From the NCBI GenBank assembly GCA_040768445.1, contig JAXGMV010000001.1:1674001-1738000 (forward strand): DNA of 64,000 nucleotides, read 5' to 3'. Made by a program: the position numbers and the translations under genes. How positions within the stretch are numbered: the first letter of the stretch is position 1; each line of letters starts with the position of its first letter. Shown here one piece after another: positions 26,542-36,289 of the stretch. The stretch comes from JAXGMV01 sp040768445. Its GTDB lineage: Bacteria; Chloroflexota; Anaerolineae; Anaerolineales; Anaerolineaceae. The notes beneath the pieces were generated by a model. It was given only the letters and a program-made list of their open reading frames with translations, was not told where the DNA came from and ran no database searches.

Positions 26542-28509
26542 ATGACGGACAAATTATTAAAGAAACCTGTTACTCCAGAAGATGCGTTTAAGTTGAAAGC
26601 GCTGCATGACGCATTGTTCTCACCGGACGGCAGGTTCATTGTTTATGGTGTATTTGAAACCAGTGTTGAAAAAGAGAAGGATTTTACCAACCTGTGGTTG
26701 ATCGAGACTGACAGTGGAAACTGCATTCAACTGACCTATGGTGATGCGAAAAACTATTCTCCAGCCTGGTCGCCTGACAGCCGTTCGATCGCTTTTGTCT
26801 CGAACCGCAGCGGCTTACCGCAGCTCTACAAATTGCTAGTTGATGGCGGTGAAGCTGTGCAGCTGACAGACCTGAAACAGGGTGTTGGTGGTGGACCGGT
26901 CTTCTCGCCGGATGGGACAATGATCGCTTTCAGTGCTGGACCGGCTGAGAAGTTTGATGACAAAAAACCTTACCGTGTCAACCGGCACGTCTACCGCTTT
27001 GACGGCATGGGATACCTGGATGGTGTTGTTCAGGATATTTACGTGCTGAACCTGCAGACAACTGAGGTAAAAGCGCTGACCGGTGACCGCTTTAACAACG
27101 CTGCGCCGTTATGGTCACCTGACGGTAAAAAGGTTCTTTACCAGGCTTCCATGGACCCTGATTCCTTTAATGTTTTTTCAAGGCTGAGGCTGGTTGACCT
27201 GGATGGCAAAATTGAGGAAGTAACCGGTACTGATAATGTTGTCGAGGGGGCGGCCTGGCTCCCTGATGGCAAACGCATTCTGTTTGTTGGTAGCCCTGTT
27301 GACCGGACAATTGGTGAAAACAATGATCTCTACATCCTTGACCTTGTAAGCCGCCAGGTTGAGTGTCGCACAACTTCGCTGAATTTCAGCATCAGCGGCG
27401 CACTGCGCTGCGATTTTCCCATTTCTTGGCGCGGCATGCGTGGTCCTACGATGGTGCCGGCAAAGGATGGGCAATCCATTTACACAACGGTACACGACGG
27501 CGGCACACTCCAGATTTACCAGATCGCCCTCTCCGGCTCAGAATCCTGTAAACCACTGAGCAGCAGCCGCACTCAATCAACTGTATTAATGGACTGTAGT
27601 GATCAGTACATGTTATCTGCTGTGGCAAACTTCAATGACCCGGGCAACCTGCACCTGATGGACCTGAGTGGAAAAGCGCCGCGCCAGTTGACAGATTTGA
27701 ATAGTCAAGCACTTGAAACAATGGCGCTGGGCACGGTCAAGCCGTTCACTTACACCAATGACTCCGGTAATGAGATTGAGGGCTGGGTGATGCTGCCGCC
27801 CACTGGCAAGCCACCTTACCCGACTGTATTGTACATTCACGGTGGACCGCATTCCGCGTACGGCAACCTGTTTTCCTTTGATTACCACATGCTCTCAGGT
27901 GCTGGTTATGCCGTTCTGTTTACCAACCCGCGCGGTTCAGGTGGCTATGGCAATGAATTTGCCACGTCCATTCTTGGTGACTGGGGCGACCCGGTGTTTA
28001 ACGACCTGATGAAGGCTGTTGATTTGAAGATTGAAGAGGGTATCACCGATCCTGACCGGCTTGCCTGCTATGGCTTAAGCTACGGCGGTTACATGGTCAC
28101 CTGGATTGTCGGGCACATAAACCGCTTCAAAGCCGGCATCTCTGAAAACCCGGTAACCAACCTGATCAGCATGTACGGTACCAGTGATATCGGTGCGTTC
28201 TTCAATGAAAAAGAGATTGGTGGCCTGCCGCATGTCATCACCCAAAAATACCTTGAGCAGTCACCGATCATGTATGCCCATAACTGCGTCACGCCCACTT
28301 TGATGATACAGGGTGAGGCAGATTACCGCTGCCCGGCTGAGCAGACTGAACAGTTCTACACCATCCTCAAGGCGAATGGTTGTAAGACTGAGATGCTGCG
28401 CTTACCCGCAAGCCCTCACTCCGGATCTATCAGCGGCTCGTACTTCACCCGCAAAGCAGCCAATGAGGCATTTCTTGAGTGGGTGAACACCTATGTGAAA
28501 GGTAAATAG
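26542..28509 (+). CDS. S9 family acylaminoacyl/prolyl oligopeptidase-type peptidase
   Basis: 655 aa from ATG 26542, which follows TTGGAGGCATA; the longer frame from 26422 has no ribosome site and no family similarity. TolB-like propeller repeats fill residues about 20-385 (DALFSPDGRFIVYGVFE, YSPAWSPDSRSIAFVSNRSG). The hydrolase domain has YIHGGPHSAYGN, nucleophile Ser in YGLSYGGYMVTW, Asp in QGEADYRCPAEQ and His in SPHSGS. No signal peptide, so a cytoplasmic peptide-trimming role is likely. A terminator follows. Confidence 0.93.
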   Translation: MTDKLLKKPVTPEDAFKLKALHDALFSPDGRFIVYGVFETSVEKEKDFTNLWLIETDSGNCIQLTYGDAKNYSPAWSPDSRSIAFVSNRSGLPQLYKLLVDGGEAVQLTDLKQGVGGGPVFSPDGTMIAFSAGPAEKFDDKKPYRVNRHVYRFDGMGYLDGVVQDIYVLNLQTTEVKALTGDRFNNAAPLWSPDGKKVLYQASMDPDSFNVFSRLRLVDLDGKIEEVTGTDNVVEGAAWLPDGKRILFVGSPVDRTIGENNDLYILDLVSRQVECRTTSLNFSISGALRCDFPISWRGMRGPTMVPAKDGQSIYTTVHDGGTLQIYQIALSGSESCKPLSSSRTQSTVLMDCSDQYMLSAVANFNDPGNLHLMDLSGKAPRQLTDLNSQALETMALGTVKPFTYTNDSGNEIEGWVMLPPTGKPPYPTVLYIHGGPHSAYGNLFSFDYHMLSGAGYAVLFTNPRGSGGYGNEFATSILGDWGDPVFNDLMKAVDLKIEEGITDPDRLACYGLSYGGYMVTWIVGHINRFKAGISENPVTNLISMYGTSDIGAFFNEKEIGGLPHVITQKYLEQSPIMYAHNCVTPTLMIQGEADYRCPAEQTEQFYTILKANGCKTEMLRLPASPHSGSISGSYFTRKAANEAFLEWVNTYVKGK

Positions 28510-28542
28510 CTATCTGGGCGTAAACAAGGGATCGATAACAGA

Positions 28543-28575
28543 AGCCGTTGGTTTTTCTCCAACGGCTCCTGCTTT
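28543..28575 (+). terminator. Terminator after S9 peptidase
   Basis: AGCCGTTGG (28543-28551) pairs with CCAACGGCT (28559-28567), loop TTTTTCT, followed a few bases later by CTTTTT. The following 28576-28700 holds no gene. Confidence 0.8.
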
Positions 28576-28724
28576 TTAACCCTTGGTCAGCAGCAAGATA
28601 AAAGTGTTCAGTACTACAATTATTAACAGACAACAAGGTGTATTAGCAGCGAATAACCACATCAGCCCATATTTATATGAAGTTGGCACAGGACAGAAAA
28701 ATTTAATTTGAGGAGATGGCATCC

Positions 28725-29639
28725 ATGAAAACAAGAGTGATTTTGGATACTGATATTGGCACAGATGTGGATGACTTCCTGGCGCTTTCTTTTCTACTTG
28801 CATCGCCTGAACTGCAGCTGGAAGCGGTCACCTGTACCTACGGCGATGTGCATCTGCGGGCGCGCATCACACGCAAACTACTCGACATCAGCGGTAACCA
28901 GCACATACCGATTTACTGTGGTGCATCCAAGCCGTTGTTGGGTCTGCGTCCCATCTACTGGCCGGGCCATGAAGGACAGGGCATACTGAAAGAAAATGAT
29001 CCACCGATTACCCTGCCCGATGAGCATGCTGTTAATTACATCGTTCGCACAGTCATGCAAAACCCCGGTCAAATTCACCTGGCAGCCATTGGACCATTGA
29101 CGACGATTGCCCTGGCGCTTTCCCTTGAACCCCGGCTGGTGGACAACCTGGCGGGGATAACTATGATGGGCGGAGCCCTGAGGTTGAATAATTTTTCGCT
29201 GCGGTATGCCGAGCATAATATCCTGTGCGACCCGGAAGCCGCGCACATTGTCTTTGCTTCAGGAGTGCCAATACGGATGGTCCCCCTGGATGTCACATTA
29301 AAAACCAGAATTACCCACCAGGATATGCTGGAAATAGCGGAGAATAAGAATCTATTTCAACAAGTCATTGTTGACCAGCTGCGGCGTTATCCTTTCTTCG
29401 CAGAGAACGGTTACACCTTCATGCATGACCCGCTGGCAATTGCTTCGCTGGTTGACCCAGAACTGCTCGAGTGGGTGGACGTGCATATTGATGTAGTTCT
29501 GGAAGGCAGGAATTCAGCCGGGGCAACACTGGCAAAAACATGCGCTGGCGATACGCCCCTCAATGTAAAAGCAGCTGTTGGCGTTAACTCTGAGTGCTTT
29601 CAGAATATGCTGGTTGAGCGGATTGCTGGCAGGGTATAA
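28725..29639 (+). CDS. Inosine-uridine-type nucleoside hydrolase
   Basis: 304 aa from ATG 28725; an earlier ATG at 28716 touches the GAGGAG ribosome site and is too close. The calcium-binding signature VILDTDIGTDVDD lies at residues 5-17. Other family elements are ITMMGGALRL near 145, AEHNILCDPEAAHIVF near 162 and the distal Asp in TFMHDPLAIAS near 230. These enzymes cleave nucleosides to base plus ribose for salvage. Base preference cannot be told from sequence. Confidence 0.92.
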   Translation: MKTRVILDTDIGTDVDDFLALSFLLASPELQLEAVTCTYGDVHLRARITRKLLDISGNQHIPIYCGASKPLLGLRPIYWPGHEGQGILKENDPPITLPDEHAVNYIVRTVMQNPGQIHLAAIGPLTTIALALSLEPRLVDNLAGITMMGGALRLNNFSLRYAEHNILCDPEAAHIVFASGVPIRMVPLDVTLKTRITHQDMLEIAENKNLFQQVIVDQLRRYPFFAENGYTFMHDPLAIASLVDPELLEWVDVHIDVVLEGRNSAGATLAKTCAGDTPLNVKAAVGVNSECFQNMLVERIAGRV

Positions 29640-29659
29640 AGAGTCAGAGCTGGCAGGCG

Positions 29660-30787
29660 TCAATGCTCGGAGGCAAGCTTCAGCAGTTTTTCAGTTGACT
29701 TCAATCCGTGACCGGTAAACACGCTGGCTATTACCTCGCCTGAGCAGCTGTGATGGTTGAGGTATTTTTTTGCGCCGGCGATCGTGGCGGCTGCAGTTGG
29801 TTCAATGTAATGTCCCTTGCGGCTGACTTCCAACAGTGCAGCAGTGATCTCATCTTCGGAGACTGTGATGAAGAGTCCGCCGCTTTGCGAGACCGCCTGG
29901 ATGATTTGTTTGCCGCGAATTGGGTTGGTGATTGCGATGCCTTCAGCCAGCGTATCCTGCACGTCTACAACAGCGGGTGTGTCAGAACCATTTTCAAATG
30001 CCGCTGCCAGCGGTGCACAGTGCTGGCTTTGTACAGCGATAATCCTGGGCAGGTGGTCAATACAGCCTGATGCAGCCAGTTCTGAAAACCCGAGCGCAGC
30101 GCCCAACAGGAGAGTGCCGTTGCCCGCCGGAAGTATGACGGTATCCGGCGCTTTCCAACTTAACTGTTCCCACAGCTCGTACGCAAAAGTCTTTGTGCCG
30201 TGAAAGAAAAAAGGATTCCATGAGTGGCTGGCATAATAGGTCTCTTCAGCAGCTCCCAGAACAGCAGTAGAGGTATCCTGCCTGCTGCCTGGAATCAGGT
30301 GGAGATTTGCACCGTAAAGTTGAATTTGAGCCAGTTTTCCTGCAGAAGTGGAAGCCGGCACATAAATATCACAGGCAATGCCACCCAGCGCACAGTACGC
30401 GGCGATAGCGCAGCCGGCATTACCTGACGAGTCTTCTACGACCTGACGGACACCGATCTCTTTGGCTTTGCTAATCAGAACGGAAGCGCCGCGGTCTTTG
30501 TACGATCCGCTGGGAAACAGGTGATCCTGTTTGACATGCAGCAGGCCTTCCTCAAGCTGCAGAGGCAGTAAGGGTGTGAAACCTTCATGGAAGGAGAGAA
30601 TATTTTGATCAGCATCAATTGGAATGGCAACCCGATAACGCCACATGCCATGCGCAGCGCTGTTTACTTTCGAATGATCAAATTTCAGCTGAAAAATGAG
30701 ATCCAGCAGACCGCCGCAGTCGCATTTCCAGCGCACCTCATTTGATGAATACGTCTTGCCACAGTCCAAACAAATCAATTCTGCCAT
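29660..30787 (-). CDS. Threonine synthase-like PLP enzyme
   Basis: 375 aa fold-type II PLP enzyme. The start at ATG 30787 follows GTGAGGCTGAG; the frame open to 30865 has no family match. A zinc-knuckle-like N-terminus (CLDCG...CDCGG) is typical of a threonine synthase subfamily. The PLP lysine is in FPSGSYKDRGASV near residue 77, the substrate loop is SSGNAGCAIAAY, and the phosphate cup is PAGNGTLLLGAA. Threonine synthase converts O-phosphohomoserine to threonine, but relatives act on other beta-substituted amino acids and no Thr-pathway gene is adjacent. Confidence 0.83.
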   Translation of the reverse strand: MAELICLDCGKTYSSNEVRWKCDCGGLLDLIFQLKFDHSKVNSAAHGMWRYRVAIPIDADQNILSFHEGFTPLLPLQLEEGLLHVKQDHLFPSGSYKDRGASVLISKAKEIGVRQVVEDSSGNAGCAIAAYCALGGIACDIYVPASTSAGKLAQIQLYGANLHLIPGSRQDTSTAVLGAAEETYYASHSWNPFFFHGTKTFAYELWEQLSWKAPDTVILPAGNGTLLLGAALGFSELAASGCIDHLPRIIAVQSQHCAPLAAAFENGSDTPAVVDVQDTLAEGIAITNPIRGKQIIQAVSQSGGLFITVSEDEITAALLEVSRKGHYIEPTAAATIAGAKKYLNHHSCSGEVIASVFTGHGLKSTEKLLKLASEH

Positions 30788-30951
30788 CTCAGCCTCACAA
30801 ATCGATAAAAAATTTTTCCTGTTATTTATATCATTTTTACACAAAGTCCAGTTTTCATTTTTCAAGTATCAGTCTGCACGTTTGTTCGTTTAGCCCAAAA
30901 AACTTGCAAGAGGTGGATGCAATCAGATACAATAATACTGATATGGACGCA

Positions 30952-30981
30952 TTGTAATAATGAACTTGATGTTCTTATGAT
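30952..30981 (+). promoter_or_regulatory. Candidate promoter for coaE
   Basis: TTGTAA (30952-30957) and TATGAT (30976-30981) with 18-bp spacing. The predicted start lies about 10 nt before the coaE ATG. Confidence 0.5.
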
Positions 30982-30997
30982 GGGGTAAAGGTCTGGC

Positions 30998-31624
30998 ATG
31001 ACTGAAGAAAATGAAAATACTGAACAGCGCAGATATATCATTGGATTGACTGGCAATATTGGCACCGGTAAATCAGTTGTCAGACAGATCCTGCAGGAGT
31101 TTGGCGCTGTTGGCATAGATGCGGATGCAATCACCCACCGGGTCATCAGCCGCAGTGGACCAGCCTACCAGCGTGTGGTAGAAGAATGTGGTCGTTGGAT
31201 TCTGGAACCCGATGGAGAGATTAACCGGGGAAGGTTGGGAAAAATCGTTTTCAACAGCTCTGAAGCATTGAAAATTCTTGAGGGCATCGTGCACCCCTAT
31301 GTCATTCAGGGCGTCAAACTGCTGATCAGCAATTCTACAAGCCGGGTCATTGTCGTTGAAGCAATTAAACTGCTTGAAACAGAGCTTCGGACACTGTGCG
31401 ATACGATTTGGGTGACTGTCGTCACTGAAGAGGTGCAGGTGCAGCGCTTGATGTCAGCGCGCAGCCTGAGCGAAGCGGAAGCCCTGTCCAGAATCAAAGC
31501 GCAACCCGCTCAGGAAGAGAAGATTGCAGCGGCTGATGTTGTCATATCCAATGACGGAACAGTCAAAGACTTGTGGCTGCAGGTGAAGGACGCTGTCAAA
31601 ACCATCCCGACTGAGAGCGCTTAA
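30998..31624 (+). CDS. coaE: Dephospho-CoA kinase
   Basis: 208 aa, last step of coenzyme A synthesis, phosphorylating the 3'-OH of dephospho-CoA. The P-loop GLTGNIGTGKSVV lies near residue 17, followed by GAVGIDADAITH (substrate Asp), VHPYV near 105, and the lid region RLMSARSLSEAEALSRI with QPAQEEK, all standard for CoaE. A 12-residue acidic N-terminal lead is longer than usual. ATG 30998 follows AAAGGTCTGGC. Confidence 0.93.
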   Translation: MTEENENTEQRRYIIGLTGNIGTGKSVVRQILQEFGAVGIDADAITHRVISRSGPAYQRVVEECGRWILEPDGEINRGRLGKIVFNSSEALKILEGIVHPYVIQGVKLLISNSTSRVIVVEAIKLLETELRTLCDTIWVTVVTEEVQVQRLMSARSLSEAEALSRIKAQPAQEEKIAAADVVISNDGTVKDLWLQVKDAVKTIPTESA

Positions 31625-31827
31625 TCAGGTGGCAAGATTGTTTGTGTAAGTATTTTCTCAGACCGAGAATTATTAAGTACAAATTACCAGCCAATAATTG
31701 AACAATTCACAAAGGCATGCGGTAAGGGTGCAAAGTCAAAGTCATCATAGAATCAATTAATCTACATATTGAAGGTGACTGTAATTGATAAAAATTTATA
31801 CAACGCAGGTTGTGCTGCCCTGTACCG

Positions 31828-31836
31828 TGATATACT
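31828..31836 (+). promoter_or_regulatory. Extended -10 promoter for the cdaA operon
   Basis: TGATATACT matches an extended -10; a TTGTGC lies 15 bp upstream of the hexamer. The predicted leader is about 90 nt. The rest of the gap 31625-31932 is AT-rich and shows no gene or clear riboswitch. Confidence 0.45.
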
Positions 31837-31932
31837 TTAACTACTCAAGTAGCCTGTAATAATTCCTTCTGCTGACATCCTGGCTATTTGATTATTGATA
31901 TTTAATACCTTTTCAAAATTTATGGTGGTTTC

Positions 31933-32817
31933 GTGCCTGATTTCTTAAGCGATCTGTTGTTTATCTTCCAACGAATGAATTGGTTGAGCTTCCTGGATAT
32001 CACCCTGGTAGCCATTATTTTCTTCGTTATCCTGATCGTTGTGAGGGACACACAGGCGGTTGTCCTGCTGCGCGGCGTGATACTGTTGATTATTGTTGTC
32101 ATGCTAATAACCACTGCCGTAAGCTTGCCGGCGTTTTCATGGCTGGTGAGCACCACGCTGCCAGCTTTTTTCCTTGCCATTCCGGTCATCTTTGCACCTG
32201 AGATCAGGCGGGCACTTGAAAAGTTGGGTAGAGCAGGTACACGCCCGTTCTTTTTCAGTTCAAACACTCAAAATGCCCTTGAAATCCAGGCAATGATCAA
32301 GGCGGTTGTTACTGCATCTGCCAGGCTGTCAGCCCGACAGCATGGTGCGTTAACTGTACTGCAGCGCACAGATAGTCTCAGAGAGTATGCTGATACAGGG
32401 GTTCAAATGAATGCAGAGGTTACTCCTGAGCTGCTGCTGCAAATATTCTTTCCCAATACGCCACTGCATGACGGCGCAGTGATTATTGCCGATGGAAAAG
32501 TCGTTGCCGCATCCTGTGTTATGCCGCTGTCTGCCAGCGGTGTACTGAATCGTTCTCCTGAGCGGCAGATGGGCTTGCGTCACCGGGCTGCTTTAGGTAT
32601 CTCAGAGGTATCCGATGCGGTTTGCGTGGTCGTCTCCGAAGAAACCGGATCAGTCTCAATTGCCCATGGCGGCAGGATGATCAGGCGGCTTGATAGCGAA
32701 AGGCTGGAGAACATCCTGTTGGCATTCTTCAGAGGTGCGCCTTTAAAGACTCCATTAGAGAAAATTACCCGGTTTCTACGAATCACCCCCAGCAGCAGCT
32801 CTGAGGAGGAGATTTGA
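31933..32817 (+). CDS. cdaA: Diadenylate cyclase CdaA
   Basis: 294 aa membrane enzyme making c-di-AMP from two ATP. Three N-terminal membrane segments (about residues 15-80) precede the DAC domain, whose catalytic motifs are visible as LHDGAVIIADG near residue 178 (DGA) and RHRAALGISE near 216 (RHR). The region APEIRRALEKLG linking membrane and catalytic parts is typical. GTG 31933 is the start. The stop overlaps the next start (TGATG). Followed by its usual regulator CdaR and, unusually, by der. Confidence 0.95.
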   Translation: MPDFLSDLLFIFQRMNWLSFLDITLVAIIFFVILIVVRDTQAVVLLRGVILLIIVVMLITTAVSLPAFSWLVSTTLPAFFLAIPVIFAPEIRRALEKLGRAGTRPFFFSSNTQNALEIQAMIKAVVTASARLSARQHGALTVLQRTDSLREYADTGVQMNAEVTPELLLQIFFPNTPLHDGAVIIADGKVVAASCVMPLSASGVLNRSPERQMGLRHRAALGISEVSDAVCVVVSEETGSVSIAHGGRMIRRLDSERLENILLAFFRGAPLKTPLEKITRFLRITPSSSSEEEI

Positions 32818-34115
32818 TGGCAGTTGTGCGAAAATGGATCAAGTATCTACCGACCCTGCTGCTGGCATATTTTCTTGCAACAGCAGTGTGGATTTCGGCT
32901 GTTTCTGCGTCTGATCCGACAGTTGAAAGAACCTATCCGCGAAATGTGCCGCTTGAGATTATTGGACAGGACCCGGGCCAGGTAATTGTTAGCACAATTC
33001 CTACGCAGTTGAGCATTAAGTTAAGTGCTCCGACATCAATTTGGGATCAACTGACAACAGAACCCCAGGCAGTTCGAGCGCTGGTCGACCTCTCAAATCT
33101 ATCTGCAGGAGTGCATACTGTTCCCATTAGAATCCAGGTTGCGATTCAACCTGTGAAGTACATATCTCAGTCTCCAAAGAGCATTGAGATTGAATTGGAT
33201 AACCTTGCCAGTCGTTCACTGCAGATCGAGTTGATTCGCAGAGGTGAGCTGGCGATTGGTTTTCAGCTTGGCAACCTTGAAATGAGCAACACAGAAGTGT
33301 CTGTCAGCGGCCCGGAAAAGGAAGTCATGCTGGTCAACAGTGTACGTGCGATTCTTGATATTAACAATTCACGCGAGTCCATTGAACGCGAGGTTGAACT
33401 GCAAGCGGTTGATGAAAATGAAATGGTTGTTAATGGTGTAACACTCAGCCCGAATACGATAACCTTATCCCAAACAATCACTCAGCGCGGCGGATACCGG
33501 AATGTGGTTGTAAAAGCCGTGTTGAACGGCCAGGTGGCTACAGGCTACCGCGTCACCAATATCTCAGTATTTCCACCAGCAGTAACTGTATTCTCAACTG
33601 ATCCGGTTCTGGTTGATCAACTACCAGGCTATGTTGAAACAATTCCTTTGGATCTTACAGGTGTCAAAGATGATGTGGATGTACGCTTGGAATTGAATTT
33701 GCCCGCAGGTATATCAATTGTTGGCGAGCCCACGGTCGCACTTCAGGTGGGTGTGGCAACCATAGAAGGAAGCCTGACCTTGATGAATATGCCGGTTGAA
33801 ATTACCGGCCTCAAACCCGGGTTTGAGGCAGCTATATCCCCATCAACAGTTGACGTGATCCTTTCAGGACCTCTGCCGGTGCTTGATGCATTACAAAAAA
33901 GTGATGTGAAAGTTTATGTGGATTTGGACCAGGAGGGCACGGGCTCTTATCAGCGCAATGCCAGGGTGGTTGTAAATGCACAGGACGTGACAGTAGAGTC
34001 GATTCTGCCCGGTACGCTGGAAATTATTGTAAAGGTGGCTGGCAAGTCAACGCCCACGCCAACCTGGACCGCGCCCGAATCTGAAAATTCGCCTACACAA
34101 CAGGTAACCCCATGA
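32817..34115 (+). CDS. cdaR: CdaR / YbbR-domain regulator of diadenylate cyclase
   Basis: 432 aa. A single N-terminal membrane anchor (about residues 12-33, TLLLAYFLATAVWISAV) is followed by an exported chain of four YbbR-type beta repeats (each with a V-x-G-P or equivalent turn, for example EVSVSGPEKEV and VDVILSGPLPVLD) and a short Thr/Pro tail. CdaR binds CdaA and tunes its activity in Firmicutes. ATG 32817 is preceded by GAGGAGGA and overlaps the cdaA stop by one base. Its own end overlaps der by four bases. Confidence 0.92.
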   Translation: MAVVRKWIKYLPTLLLAYFLATAVWISAVSASDPTVERTYPRNVPLEIIGQDPGQVIVSTIPTQLSIKLSAPTSIWDQLTTEPQAVRALVDLSNLSAGVHTVPIRIQVAIQPVKYISQSPKSIEIELDNLASRSLQIELIRRGELAIGFQLGNLEMSNTEVSVSGPEKEVMLVNSVRAILDINNSRESIEREVELQAVDENEMVVNGVTLSPNTITLSQTITQRGGYRNVVVKAVLNGQVATGYRVTNISVFPPAVTVFSTDPVLVDQLPGYVETIPLDLTGVKDDVDVRLELNLPAGISIVGEPTVALQVGVATIEGSLTLMNMPVEITGLKPGFEAAISPSTVDVILSGPLPVLDALQKSDVKVYVDLDQEGTGSYQRNARVVVNAQDVTVESILPGTLEIIVKVAGKSTPTPTWTAPESENSPTQQVTP

Positions 34116-35476
34116 CAAAACCAGTAGTAGCGCTGGTAGGCCGGCCAAATGTCGGCAAAAGCACGTTATTTAATAGACTTGCCGGTGAACGGCTGTCTAT
34201 TGTTGATGATGTTCCCGGCACCACGCGAGATCGTCTTTTTGCAGACTCTGAATGGAATGGTGTACCATTTGTGATCATTGACACAGGCGGTATTGATCCT
34301 TCAACTGGTGGCAAAGTGCCGCTGTCAGTAGGCTCGGCCGATTTTATCACTCAAATTAAGGAGCAAGCTCAGTTGGCCATCAGAGAAGCGGATGTGGTGC
34401 TTTTCCTGGTGGATGCCAGATCGGGCGTAACACCGGCTGATAAAGAAGTAGCCCTGATGCTGCGCCGGAACCAGAAGTCGGTTGATGGAAAATTGCTACC
34501 GCCAGTACTACTGGTCGTGAATAAAGTTGAAACTGAAGATTTGCGCCGGGGAACAGCTGAATTTTATGAACTGGGGCTTGGCGATCCTTATCCAATATCA
34601 GCGCTGCATGGCATGGAAACCGGCGATCTATTGGATGTGCTGGTGAATGCTTTCCCTGAACAGCAGGAAGCTGAAGAGGATGAATCGATCAAGATTGCTA
34701 TCGTTGGCAAACCCAATGTGGGCAAGTCAAGCTTGATGAACCGGTTAATTGGCGAGGATAGGGCAATCGTCAGCCCGATCGCCGGCACAACACGAGATGC
34801 TGTCGATACCAAATTTGAATACGAAGGTCTGCCCATCACGCTAATTGATACTGCCGGCATCAGGCGGCGCGGAAAAATTGAGCCTGGAGTGGAAAAGTAT
34901 TCGGTTATTCGATCCATGAAGGCAATTGAAAGGTCAGATGTTGCGATCCTGGTGATCGATGCAGTCACAGGCATTACTGAACAGGATACTCATATTGCCG
35001 GGTATATCCTGGATGAATGGAAAAGCGCCGTTGTAGTTGTTAATAAGTGGGATCTGATTGAGAAAGACAACTACACGATGCAGGAATACACAGAGCGCAT
35101 CTACCAGGAACTCAACTTCATGAGTTATGTTCCCTGCCTGTTTATCTCGGCCTTGACAGGTCAACGGGTTAACCAGGTTTTACCCCTGGCTCTGCGGGTG
35201 CAGGAAGAGCGGATTTCGCGCCTGTCCACCTCGCAGCTCAACCGTATCTTGCACGCGGCCCAGGACGTCCATGAAGCGGTAACGAAATCCGGGAAGTTTT
35301 TTAAATTGTATTATGGCACCCAGGTCCGCAGTGATCCGCCTACTTTCCTGATTTATGTCAACGAGCCCAAAGGTGTGCATTTTTCTTATACACGGTTTTT
35401 AGAGAACAGTATCCGCAAGGAATATCCGTTTACCGGTACTCCCATCAGGGTTATCTATAAATCTCACCGAGATTGA
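34112..35476 (+). CDS. der: Ribosome-assembly GTPase Der (EngA)
   Basis: 454 aa with the diagnostic double GTPase. Domain one has G1 GRPNVGKST (residues 9-17), G3 DTGG and G4 NKVE. Domain two has G1 GKPNVGKSS near 199, G3 DTAGIRRRG and G4 NKWD. The C-terminal KH-like domain ends with TGTPIRVIYKSH. Der acts in assembly of the 50S subunit. The ATGA overlap with cdaR implies coupled translation with the c-di-AMP genes. Confidence 0.97.
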   Translation: MTKPVVALVGRPNVGKSTLFNRLAGERLSIVDDVPGTTRDRLFADSEWNGVPFVIIDTGGIDPSTGGKVPLSVGSADFITQIKEQAQLAIREADVVLFLVDARSGVTPADKEVALMLRRNQKSVDGKLLPPVLLVVNKVETEDLRRGTAEFYELGLGDPYPISALHGMETGDLLDVLVNAFPEQQEAEEDESIKIAIVGKPNVGKSSLMNRLIGEDRAIVSPIAGTTRDAVDTKFEYEGLPITLIDTAGIRRRGKIEPGVEKYSVIRSMKAIERSDVAILVIDAVTGITEQDTHIAGYILDEWKSAVVVVNKWDLIEKDNYTMQEYTERIYQELNFMSYVPCLFISALTGQRVNQVLPLALRVQEERISRLSTSQLNRILHAAQDVHEAVTKSGKFFKLYYGTQVRSDPPTFLIYVNEPKGVHFSYTRFLENSIRKEYPFTGTPIRVIYKSHRD

Positions 35477-35523
35477 GCGCTAATGAATTCATCAAAATAG
35501 GGATGTGGATTGTCCCGCTCCGC

Positions 35524-35552
35524 TTGTTTGTGCGCGGTAATCGTCTTATAAT
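35524..35552 (+). promoter_or_regulatory. Promoter for signal peptidase gene
   Basis: TTGTTT (35524-35529), 17-bp spacer, TATAAT (35547-35552). Predicted start near 35559, a ~40-nt leader. Confidence 0.7.
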
Positions 35553-35598
35553 GCGGACACAAGAATAAATATCTTGCCGCAATGGATTAAAAATATTT

Positions 35599-36249
35599 AT
35601 GTCAGATTTTATGAATAATACTCAGAGGGATGAGCAGGAAGCCGGTTTACCAACGGCAGAAAATCCCTTGAACATTGAACCAACGCCTGTACCTGCGCAG
35701 AAATCAATAGGTGCGAAAATCCGTTCACTCCTGAAGGAAACGCTCCAGACCATTTTCCTGGCAGTTGTGCTGTACCTGGTGATCGACGCAGTGATTGCCA
35801 GGGTGCGTGTAGAAAATATCAGCATGGTTCCTACCCTAAACCCTGGTGAGTTTTTGATTGTCAACAAACTATCATATAAATTCGGCCCTGTGCAGCGTGG
35901 TGATATTGTTGTTTTTCATTACCCCAACGATCCAAGAGAGGACTACATCAAGCGGGTGATCGGCGTTCCCGGTGACACTGTGGCTATTATTGATAGCAAT
36001 GTTTTTGTGAACAGTCATAAAATTCAAGAACCTTATATTGCTAATGGTTACAGTTTTGAAAGCGGTGAATGGCAAGTACCGCCTGGCTCTCTCTTTGTTC
36101 TGGGCGATAACCGTAAGCACTCTTCGGACTCTCAAGAGTGGGGCTTTGTGCCGCTTGAAAACGTGGTTGGTAAGGCGCTGATGCGATACTGGCCGCTGAA
36201 CCGTATAGAAAACCTCAGCAGGGCTTATCCAGTGAGGGCAGCTAATTGA
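35599..36249 (+). CDS. lepB: Signal peptidase I
   Basis: 216 aa inner-membrane protease that removes signal peptides of exported proteins. One membrane segment lies at about 48-68 (TIFLAVVLYLVIDAVIA). The catalytic Ser is in ENISMVPTL near residue 75 and the Lys in DYIKRVIGVPGD near 116; box E reads VLGDNRKHSSDSQEWG. The first ~40 residues are a Gln/Pro-rich cytoplasmic lead. ATG 35599 has no strong ribosome site, and ATG 35611 is a possible alternative. Confidence 0.95.
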   Translation: MSDFMNNTQRDEQEAGLPTAENPLNIEPTPVPAQKSIGAKIRSLLKETLQTIFLAVVLYLVIDAVIARVRVENISMVPTLNPGEFLIVNKLSYKFGPVQRGDIVVFHYPNDPREDYIKRVIGVPGDTVAIIDSNVFVNSHKIQEPYIANGYSFESGEWQVPPGSLFVLGDNRKHSSDSQEWGFVPLENVVGKALMRYWPLNRIENLSRAYPVRAAN

Positions 36250-36272
36250 TTGTTTTATTTTTTCAAATCTGG

Positions 36273-36280
36273 TATATAAT
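36273..36280 (+). promoter_or_regulatory. Extended -10 element for the zinc finger gene
   Basis: TGG precedes TATATAAT. The predicted start lies within a few bases of ATG 36290, so the message would be nearly leaderless. Confidence 0.45.
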
Positions 36281-36289
36281 CCCAGTAAG

